Shown: positions 46,801-56,284 of the stretch, piece after piece
Position numbering within the stretch: position 1 is the stretch's first letter
How the letters are laid out: each line of letters opens with the position of its first letter
NCBI RefSeq assembly: GCF_037392515.1
Contig: NC_090288.1
Location: 868,001 to 932,000, forward strand
DNA: 64,000 bases
Origin: Haliotis asinina
Lineage: Eukaryota > Mollusca > Gastropoda > Lepetellida > Haliotidae
Direction of reading: 5' to 3'
Notes under the pieces: generated by a model
What the model saw: the letters and a program-made list of their open reading frames with translations, nothing else
What the model was told of the DNA's origin: nothing
Database searches by the model: none
Made by a program: the position numbers and the translations under genes

Positions 46801-49279
46801 TCATTCGTAAACCGTCATTAGAGTTACTTCAGTAGTAAACCGTTAATAGAGTTACGTCATTCGTAAACCGTCATTAGAGTTACTTCAGTAGTAAACCGTT
46901 AATAGAGTTACGTCATTCGTAAACCGTCATTAGAGTTACGTCAGTAGTAAACCGTTAATAGAGTTGCGTCATTCGTATACCACCATTAGAGTTACTTCAG
47001 TCGTATTTCACCATTAGAGTTACGTCAGTCGTATTCCACCATTAGAGTTATGTAAGTCGTAAGACGTCATTAGAGTTACGTCGGTCGTATTCCACCATTA
47101 GAGTTACGTCAGTCGTATTCCACCATTAGAGTTATGTAAGTCGTAAATCGTCATTAGAGTTATGTAAGTCGTAAATCGTCATTAGAGTTACTTCAGTCGT
47201 ATTCCACCATTAGAGTTACGTCAGTCGTATTCCACCATTAGAGTTACGTCAGTCGTATTCCACCATTAGAGTTACGTTCCACCATTAGAGTTACGTCAGT
47301 CGTATTCCACCATTAGAGTTACGTCAGTCGTATTCCACCATTAGAGTTACGTCAGTCGTATTCCACCATTAGAGTTACGTCAGTCGTATTCCACCATTAG
47401 AGTTACGTCAGTCGTATTCCACCATTAGAGTTATGAAAGTCGTAAGACGTCATTAGAGTTACGTCAGTCGTAAGACATCATAGAGTTAAGTCAGTCGTAA
47501 ATTACACACCAATCACGTTGCAGACTACGTGAAGACGGGCAGCTGTTGGCTCGACCAGGAAATCAACATGGAGGTCGATGCGTGCAATGACGATGTTAGG
47601 CGTGTAAAAGGATCCAAAATGGAGATGTGCAGGTGAGGATAGAGAATAACCTCGGCTTTACAAAGTGAAAATAGAAACAATTATTTAGAGGAATGAGGAC
47701 TATGATTTATGGATATACAACTTCAGTGAGTGCGACGTTCCGATCCTGTGTTCGTGGGATCAGACATCAGATTCCCATGATTATCCCTTAGTCCCTTTTA
47801 TTTAACGTAGCTGGTGACCACTTCCAGGGGGCGTCTCAGAGCTGTACCTACAGTGTAGCCTTTCCCCCGCCATCAGCTGACATGTGTGATGCTACTGACA
47901 CGATGATTACACAGTGTCATTTAGAAAGTGGTCAAATGCAACATATTTCATTTATGATATACACTTTCTTAGTAAAGTACAGATTCTTGTACTTTTGGGG
48001 TTGATTCCTATCCTGGATTCGAACCCGCACCTAATCACCAGCACACAAAGTCAGCCGTCTAACCCACAGCCACCTCGACTCCCAGTAGGATAGGAGTCAA
48101 CCCCAAAAGTATAAATTTGTACTTTACTAAGAGAGCGTAATGCCAAATATGTCATACATGTATGTTACAACTGACATGATGTTCAAATCCAAACTCAGAT
48201 ACTCTGTTACAGAGCTCTAGACGAATTCGTCACGTGTTGTCGGGACGCTGCCAAGACGCTGTGTGGGGCAGAGGCAGCGACGGTGATGTACGGCTTGGCC
48301 ACCACGTACGTTTCTATGAGCAGAGAGGCCTTGTGTGCAACAGAACTGTCGCGTGAGTCCCCGCACATTCTCGTGAGATTTAATAGCTCCCTATAATGAC
48401 GTTGTTTACATCACCACCATCATCACCACCATCATCACCACCATCATCACCACCATCATCATCGTCGTCGTCGTCATTATCACCACACACACACTATCCA
48501 CACATGAACACACACGTTTACTCACTCGCTCTCATGCACATTCATACACGTAAATACTTACACAAATCTCTAAAATGCACTTCATTAACATCAGAAGTTA
48601 CTCTTAGGTGTTATGTTATTATGTAATACAAAAGTCGAATTATATAAACTCATACATACCTGATCTTCTGCAGCACAGCTTGATAAGGACCCTTCTGTTT
48701 GTGACAGCGTGAATTGGGGCTTCCTCTGGGACACGCTCACCTCACACACAGCGGTTTTGAACGTAAAATATGAAATTTGTCATAAACTGAAAAAGAGCCG
48801 AAAGGACAAATTTCAGGGGGTTTCGTGGAACAATGTTTCATATCGGATGATATTCTTGTTACATGTAGAATAACATTACAATACACATGACAAGCAGGTC
48901 TCATCATAGGTCACCAGCTTACTCGGGTATTCCGTTTCAGGTGGGAAAATCTCTCATTTCATTCATTTAGTGGCTGTACATGGAGGAAACTTTCAGGTTT
49001 AGCATAGAGTAAGTTCCAAACTTATGTTGTACTTCAGTTTCATCAACACCAACAACCGCAACCACGACGACAACAACGGCAACAACAACAGTAAGAGAAG
49101 CTCAAGATGATGCCTTAGTGAGCGACACGACTGAGGTCGTTGTCACGTTGTCGACCACAATGACGTCAGACACCGTCGTCAGGGAAGCAAACTCCGGATG
49201 TCGCACGAGTTTTAATTGTAATGTTTTATTAGTGATTGTTTCTGTCGTCCCCGTTCTCGTTGAACCCCCCTTTCCATAA
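43885..49279 (+). CDS. secreted, probably GPI-anchored cysteine-rich protein with Thr-rich stalk, 5 exons, 253 aa
   Basis: Exons: 43885-44033, 46107-46228, 47524-47632, 48213-48352, 49038-49279. All junctions are GT/AG with matching phases, giving 762 nt from ATG to TAA. The N-terminus (MRYWRVCVAALVSWASA, cleavage after about 17) is a signal peptide. Two similar cysteine modules follow: CPHISS...ECSKYSELFTCARQHLGDC and SCWLDQ...MCRALDEFVTCCRDAAKTLC, each ending in a further Cys. A stalk rich in Thr (SSTPTTATTTTTATTT) is a likely O-glycosylation zone. The C-terminus is hydrophobic (NVLLVIVSVVPVLVEPPFP) without a basic cytoplasmic tail and preceded by small residues (NSG), as in GPI-anchored proteins. 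The cysteine spacing resembles invertebrate DUF19-like secreted proteins, but I am not sure of the family. The donor of exon 1 (GTTTTT) is weak. Function unknown. Confidence 0.8.
44225..45615. mobile_element. about 1.4-kb non-coding element related to the 28.6-29.2 kb insertion, intron 1
   Basis: Its left (TGATTGGGTTAGCCAATCAA, TGTACCCCGCTTACAAGCAA) and right (CCGATACCCATGCTTCAAAC, AAATTAACATTGATGTGTTC) ends match those of the 580-bp insertion. Its interior is longer and includes a tandem duplication of about 205 bp (44660-44865 and 44870-45065, both with GAAAAATATGACAT and GATCCGCCA). No coding sequence is apparent. Minus-strand frames there are duplicates of each other and not genes. Confidence 0.6.
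46280..47500. repeat. 28-bp minisatellite filling intron 2 of the cysteine-rich gene, about 43 copies
   Basis: The unit is CATTAGAGTTACGTCAGTCG plus TAAACCGT or TATTCCAC. It occupies nearly the whole 1.3-kb intron, starting about 50 bp after the exon 2 donor and ending about 25-30 bp before the exon 3 acceptor. Confidence 0.96.
47890..48165. mobile_element. family A SINE with an inverted partial copy (foldback), intron 3
   Basis: The left part matches the 5.7 kb SINE (TTTAGAAAGTGGTCAAATGC, GGATTCGAACCCGCACCTAA, CACACAAAGTCAGCCGTCTA). Right after it, GGATAGGAGTCAACCCCAAA and AGTACAAATT...TACTTTACTAAG-type sequence repeats the 47.96-48.02 kb part in inverted orientation. The DNA can fold with a loop of about 60 nt. 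It ends about 50-60 bp before exon 4. Confidence 0.75.
48410..48480. repeat. (CAC/CAT)n trinucleotide-rich tract
   Basis: ATCACCACCATCATCACCAC repeated, followed by (CGT)n. Intron 4 of the cysteine-rich gene. Confidence 0.9.
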
Positions 49280-49805
49280 CATTACGTCAACTGGGATAGA
49301 AACATGAGCGCACATGTAACAGAAACGGGTAACATCTGCTGTACAGACTATTTCACTGCCAGTATAGGAGGTGGGTTATACCTCTGTGTTTACATAGTCT
49401 GAGGGACAAGAGGAACTGTACCACATCAATATGTATATAACTGATATTGAATATTTTTAACTGAAATTCAGCAAATCAAACTTACGATATAGTGGGCTCT
49501 ATACGCGGGCTACTGCCATACGTGGGGGACCATGAAACCCTTCCCAGTACACCGTAAGCGGTGGAGAACTTCTGTGTCGTAGACAGACGCGTGAGATCTG
49601 TGTTGCCATGGCACCCAACACCAACACATTCAACTCTTAACGAACGCTTGAACTGCATCTGAAACAAAGTGCAGATGCAATTACACTGTACAGACACATA
49701 AAGTGTGTACAGATGAATTCAAACTCTACAGATACATTCCCAGACGGTTCATATACTTTGTTGAGTCTGTCAGTGTATATGCAGCCAGTATTTGTCACAC
49801 GCCTA

Positions 49806-49815
49806 AATAAATAAA
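49806..49815 (+). promoter_or_regulatory. candidate poly(A) signal of the cysteine-rich gene
   Basis: Overlapping AATAAA hexamers about 530 bp after the stop. I noticed no earlier canonical hexamer. Confidence 0.4.
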
Positions 49816-49819
49816 TAAT

Positions 49820-50240
49820 AACCCTAACCTAGCCCTAAATAAGTATATTATATTATTATATACTTGGCTTTTGCTTCATTCACGGCTGAGTTAGAGACTC
49901 ATTCGTCCCCCGCCATGTGTTTCTGTGATGTGCGGGAATGCCATCAGTGGGTGAAGAACGGCCTCTGGTGGCGGTATATACAGTATTGTAATACATTCTT
50001 GTTCAAGGACCTACAACATTTGCACAACCATGAAGCTGGTTGGACTTCTAGTGTTTTATTTGTCAATTTTCGACTGAGATAGTTCATGCTTCTGTTTAAG
50101 ATCTTTACTCTGTACATATTTTAGCTGACGCCAAAGTGGTAAAATCTGACAAGGTTTTCCCCCCTTTAAAGTCTGTTTTAAAAATACCACTGTCGTCATC
50201 GTATCGTGAAGGCTGAATCTGCCAGATTACCTGCTTAGAA
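49820..50240. other. intergenic, no gene seen
   Basis: Unique DNA. The frame at 49864-50082 has no motif. Confidence 0.4.
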
Positions 50241-50242
50241 AT

Positions 50243-50520
50243 TCCCCCTCACGTCACGTTATAAGGCCTGGTAACATAGGACGTCAGGTTACAATGTCTG
50301 GTAATATAGGACGTCACATTATTATGTCTGGTAACACAGGACGTCACGTTACAATGTTCGGTAACATAGGACGTCACGTTACAATGTTCGGTAACATGAA
50401 ACGTCACGTTATAAGGCCTGGCAACATGGGACGTCACGTTACAATGTCTGATAACATAGGACGTCACGTTACAATGTCTGATAACATAGGACGTCACGTT
50501 ACTGTGTCTTACGGTATAAC
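50243..50520. repeat. 30-bp minisatellite, about 9 copies
   Basis: The unit is GGACGTCACGTTACAATGTC plus TGGTAACATA. Frames on both strands are repeat by-products. It degenerates into related TAACGCTGCCAGATAGGGCA-type sequence to about 50640. Confidence 0.93.
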
Positions 50521-50639
50521 GTAATCGGCCATGGTAACATAATTGCAACGTCTGATGGTATAACGCTGCCAGATAGGGCATCTTGTGGTATGACCCTACC
50601 AGACAGGGTACGATTATTACAAGGCCTTATGGTATGACG

Positions 50640-52265
50640 AGGTCCAAACACCGATCGCAAGTCTCTGCTGACAGGCTCTCTACCTAACTTTTCCAAATAG
50701 TTCGTCCAGTGATATTTCTGACTTGGGGAAGGATGTGGAAATATGTAAATGCATTACATTTGTTCATAATTATTGGCCATGGATGTAAACATCAGGAATA
50801 TGGAAACTGGAAAGCGAAATGCGTTTTCACTCCATTGCTGCGTTTTCGTCATGTATATACCTGGATGAATCATGACTTTTGTTAGTCATATGATTTTCAT
50901 TGTTGCATTTGTTGACATTTGTATTTATAGACATAGTTATTGTTTACGTTTTCTCAACATATCTGTGTGTGTGGTGTGTAGTCGACTAGCAGCCTTTCGT
51001 ACAACAGATGTTTAAACTTATGTGGTGTACTTGATCGTCGACTTTGTGGTAGAGACAGGTTGGAGGTGGAGAGAATAACGTCATGTCTGTATTTTACTTC
51101 TTGTTATCTTCGTATTTAGATGCTTTGTATTATTTTCTGAGTTGAACGGAATAAAAAATCTCAGTAGCAGTGTATAAACGTCCGTTATTGTGTCCGTTTC
51201 ACAAGCACAATGGAGGGTATACCCAGTCACAATAGAAAGGCAACATCAGCGTCTATTGCCACATGATTCACCTTGGGAATATTTTAGCGGAAAATGGAAC
51301 AGTTTGTCTTGACGAAGCAACAAGGGAGGTATCAGCACTGGTGTTGACAAATCGATCCACAGTATCGGAGATTTGAGACTGTCAACGTGGGATGCTGGCT
51401 TGTCTAAGGGACGCAACTCTTCACGGTGAGGCGTCTCTAAGCCACTGGGTTTCCCGACGTGTTTCTACTCAGCCTGGGTCCCGTCTCTAGCCGCGGAGCG
51501 CGAGGCCAAAACACGTCACGTGATACCTTGGTTCCACTAGAACAGTTGGGTTTTAGTAGGATTCTAAAACATCTCAGATATTGTATAGATCTTTACTGCA
51601 CCAAAGCCCCACTTGAAAGCATGCTCATTACCAACCCGGCCAATCCAACAGTGTGCATTTCATTTCCTTCCCAAATCCAGGGAGTATACAGACCAAGCTA
51701 GAAGATATTGGAAGGTTTACAATTACATCCTACCGGGTACCCACTTACTGACAGGCGGTACATGCTTTAATTGTTTACGCCGTGACTGACAACATCGGAG
51801 AATAACGTTATGATATTATTTTGAAATATTTCATTTATTGTGATCGTGTGTACAAAAATATGACAAATGTATACAACATTATCAGAATGAATGTGGTTTC
51901 TAAGGTAGATCCCCCAACTCCCCCGAACGTTACTGTGTCCATCGAAGGCAGGACTTTTCACAAGAAGAACACGAATCTGTGTAGTCTAAACAGTGACTGT
52001 ATGATCGACACAGATTCTGATAAAGTTGGTTTGTACAAGAGATATAACTGATAACATGGCTAAATGGTCACGAATCAAATTTCCAAGAAGACACCGCTCA
52101 GTGATAGCCAAGAACCAGGCTGGGTATATCTTTGCCATAGTAATCATGATACAGTAATACTTGCTGTATGAATGGAACAGATACTGATGCTGACACTGAA
52201 TGCAGTACATGCCTCTGGACTAATTATATCGTATAGAGACAGACAGTTCATCCACACCACCCATA
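50640..52265. other. intergenic, no gene recognised
   Basis: About 1.6 kb with no supported exon. 51300-51440 carries a weak helix-turn-helix/transposase-like flavour on neither strand strongly enough to call. 51715-51765 repeats the CCTACCGGGTACCCACTTAC block also seen at 15.69 kb. Confidence 0.4.
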
Positions 52266-52269
52266 CAAA

Positions 52270-53990
52270 TATTTCTATAGCGCTAGTTTTTTTTGTAGCT
52301 GTGACTTAAATGTTGATAGATTCTCCTGCGATCTGAGGTGCACTGGTAGATTGTTCCACATTATTGGGCCGGCTTTTGCGACTGAACGATCCCCAAACGT
52401 CTTTGTTCGGGTGGTTGGTACCTCCAGGAAATACTGGGAACCAAACCGTAAGGATCTGGGAGGGTAGTGTTTTTTAAGAAGATTTGAAAGGTCCATTAGA
52501 CACACTTGAACACTAACAACAGTATTTTGTACTGGATCCTGTATCTGACTGGCATCCAGTGTGGACTGTGCAGTACAAGCGATATGTGCTCCTATTTCTG
52601 GTGACGGGTTATCACCCTAGCTGCAGTGTTCTGCGCGCGTTGAAGCTTGCCAAGTAGATGCTGGGATGTTCCAAACAGCAGCCAGTTGCAGTAATCAAGT
52701 CTCGACTTAAAGATTGGATAAGAGCTGAGGTGGTCTTGACATCGAGATAATTCATTATTATGCTGAATATGGATATGAATATGGAAATACGCACGCTTGC
52801 GGTTGATATGTTCAGGCATGAGTCGAATGTTACACCGAGATTCCGGGCTTCCTTGCTCACAGATATCGTACAATCACCAATGCGGAACTCTAGAGGGGAG
52901 AGAATTTTTACTTCGTTTGGAACAGAATACTAGAAGCCGGTTTTGCCTCATTCAGTTTCAGGAAGTTAGAAGTCATTCACATCTTGATGTTACAGACAAT
53001 CTGCAGAACTGACTCAAATGTGAGTGTGAGTGACGACTTCTCCAGTGGTTTAAATGCCATGTAAACCTGCGTGTCATCATCATACAAGCGCAGACCCAGA
53101 CTGCAAGATCTCACAATAGCACCGAGGGAGGAATTGTAGATTGTGAAGCGGAACGGACCTCGTACAGATCCCTGTTGGTCACCATATGCAGGGTCCTTGG
53201 TACTTGACATCTCTCTATCTATCATGACGGTCTGTTTTCTGCCAGGTATGTAAGATTCCAGCCATTTCAATGCGACCCCACTGATGCCAACATGCACCTT
53301 CCAAGGCTGAAAGGAGTATCATGTGGTCGACGGTATCGAAGGCAGCTGAGAGATCTAGTAGTACTAGAATAGCCGCCCAATCTTGATCTATTCCCATGAG
53401 AAGATCATTCTGAACCTTCGTCAATGCTGTTTCTGTGCCATGAAAGTTAGCAGCTTGGAGTTCTTCCTGGAAATCATCTTGGGCGATACTTAAGTAACAA
53501 CTGCTCGCTGTATCAGCTTTAACACAAATGTTGGGTTCGATACTAGTGTGTAGATTTTAAGTTGTTCAGGATCTAAACTCTTTCTTTTGAAGAGAGGCGT
53601 GCTAGCTGCAGGTTTGAGCTGTTCTGGCATAGTACCATCACGTAGAGATGACAATATTGACAATATGTGTCGGCACTGGCAACTGGCAGGTTTGAGCTGT
53701 TCTGGCATAGTACCATCACGTAGAGATGACAATATTGACAATATGTGTCGGCACTGGCAACTGGGAGGTTTGAGCTGTTCTGGCATAGTACCATCACGTA
53801 GAGATGACAATATTGACAATATGTGTCGGCACTGGCAACTGGCAGGTTTGAGCTGTTCTGGCATAGTACCATCCCGTAGAGATGACAATATTGACAATAT
53901 GTGTCGGCACAGGCAACGACGAGTCCAAAGGTTTCTTCAAGAGCCAGCTTGGAATTGAATCTAACTTGCATCATATGCATCATATGCCAA
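52270..53990 (-). mobile_element. CR1/L2-like LINE relic (reverse transcriptase to 3' end)
   Basis: Read on the minus strand from 53.99 kb: LSSLRDGTMPEQLKPA, then RKSLDPEQLKIYTLVSNPTF (the 'LxxYRPVSNLP' block). Next comes LLDLSAAFDTVDHMILL (catalytic block A), then VGISGVALKWLESYIPGRKQ, then QQGSVRGPFRFTIY (a changed QGSVLGPxLF), then LRLYDDDTQVYMAF (the catalytic YADDTQ box, altered). After that: NWLLFGTSQHLLGKLQRAQN and TAARVITR, and the 3' block FGDRSVAKAGPIMWNNLPVH. Motif order and 3' blocks are those of CR1/L2-type elements. The copy is fragmented by frame changes, lacks the endonuclease part and carries an internal tandem expansion. Confidence 0.85.
53608..53925. repeat. 78-bp tandem repeat inside the LINE, 4 copies
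   Basis: The unit contains GGTTTGAGCTGTTCTGGCAT, AGTACCATCACGTAGAGATG and TGTGTCGGCACTGGCAACTG. On the minus strand each unit encodes 26 residues including LSSLRDGTMPEQLKPA, so the expansion is in frame with the RT gene fragment. Confidence 0.95.
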
Positions 53991-54790
53991 CATACTAACT
54001 TGCCTTAGGAATGCATGGAACCTAAGAGCCACAATTTGTTTTCAAAGGCTACAAGACTAAAATCAGCAGCTAAACATAATCCTTGATATCCTTCTACATC
54101 ACCATAACAAGTTTTGCGTCGTGTTAGTGCCTGTACAGCATTAGGCAGCCACTGACTCTTACACTCGGACGCAGTCGTCATTTTACTTTTCAGCATACAC
54201 ATTGATAACTGAAACTGTCTGTAATTCGGTTACATACATTTTCATCATGTAAACCAAACATGTCAGTAGAAACTTTTCTGTCACACAGATTATTATATGT
54301 TACAGAACATCCTAAGGATACCCAATATATTACTGTATTGGTAATACTGTACAACTGTTCGAATCCCTGATTTACCCAGATTACGATTAATGGTTTGACT
54401 GTACCATACACATGGGTTTCAACACTCTCACATCACACTCACACGCTGTGATGTAACTCACTCACTCACTCACTCACTCACTGAGCTCTAATATCAATGT
54501 AAGAGTAATGCTTGTAGAACAAATCCTGTAATCAAATCTATATAAACTGGGCTTCTCAGTGTCACGTGAAACAGATTCGAGTTTGCTGCAATCGGAATCG
54601 GTATGTCACTGCAGGTGATCTGTAGGCTACATGAATCATTGTAACAGTCAAATGATACATGCCTTGTCAAACGTCACGTGGTATCGGGCAGAGGCTGGGA
54701 ATAAATATATTTTGATAAACTTATCTGGTAAATCATGGAAGCACTTTATCATTGATATCAGTGTACAATGTGAACTACTAACACGTCATT
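53991..54790. other. downstream flank of the receptor gene, no other gene seen
   Basis: Unique DNA with a short (TCAC)n tract at 54459-54482, typical of a SINE tail remnant. Presumably it includes the 3' UTR of the minus-strand receptor gene. No confident poly(A) signal. Confidence 0.4.
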
Positions 54791-54792
54791 TT

Positions 54793-56220
54793 TCAAGACA
54801 CGCTTGTGGAGCCAGGTTCAAGCTCACAGTATTCCGGAATAGGTGTCGGAACCTGGTAGTCGTTATCTGAAACTTGCAGAACACCCCCTGTGTCGCTGGA
54901 AGAGTTCGGGTTCGGGCCTCTGGTATAAATACTCAGGGGTGTGTACGATCTGGGAGTCGGGGATTCTATTCTGCTCTCATCCAAGGGAGAGTACTCTGGG
55001 TGATTTAGATTGTCCGTGGCTACAGCGGAGGCGTCGGGCACAGTGAGTGTTACTGACATCATCTGTGACACATTTCCTTGAATGACGTCATTATCATCTG
55101 CGTATCCGGGATTATCATAAGCTACTTCCTCCCGCCTCCCAGGGTCCTTCAACTGGCTCACCTTGAGGGCTGGGGAGAGGATGAAGTCGGGTCGGTCAGG
55201 CGGCAATGGAGGGCCGGTTCCGTTCGTGTCCTTGTACACTGGGTGACTCTGGAACACATGTTAAACTCTCGAACAGAAAGTGTTTGGAATTTGACACACA
55301 ACATGTTTAACTTTGGAACACAAGGTGTCGATCTCAAGAACATAAGATGTTAAACTTCGGAACACAAGTAGTTCAACCGAACACAAGCTGTTAAACCCAT
55401 GGACACAAGATATTAACTTTTGGTAAACAAGCTGTTAAACTTTGGAACACAATTTGTTAAACTCTGGAACACAAGATGTTAAACTCTCGAACACACCAAG
55501 TAAACTTCATCGATCGTGTTCATGGACATGCAGAGATGACAAAAGTCTAAGTAAACTTAGCCTCTGTACTTTTCGTCATACTCCACTCAGAGAAGCACTG
55601 AGATTAAGTTTACTTACACTTGCCAGGTGATGCACTGCATACTGTAAAGAACTGTATACATTGCTGTGTCATGCGAAGTACTCCATACCGTAAACACTCT
55701 ATACTCTACTGTGTTTTACGATTTCTTTTTTATTACAGAAACTGTGTACTTTTATTACACCATGTGATGCACTTCGTACTGCAAAACTCTGGTCATCGCT
55801 TTACCATGCAAAGTAACTTTGCTCTGTCATATTTCAATACTGTACCATACTGTACATTGTAGCTGTGGTGAAATAAAAAATAGAAAAAAGAGTTTACGTA
55901 CAGTTTGCGTTGACACTTGCCCTTCTAACCGTCACTGATGTCACTCTGCGTGAGTTCCTTAGAGTATAACCCCCAGGTATATAATGAGTCGACTTTTGCA
56001 CAACGTCGGATATCTTGCATGTGTGTGTGTGTGTGTGTGTGCGTGCGTGCGCGCGTGTGTGCGTGTTTCCATCTGTACTTATGTTCGGGCTATGAAATGT
56101 TAGTAGGAAATCACTCACCATTTCTCCAATCTCGGCATATGGTTCCTCACCCTCATCCCGTGTTCCCTGCTTCCGCTTGAACACGCTCATGTAATCACTG
56201 GAACAATCCAACTGTAGACT

Positions 56221-56284
<64 letters not shown>

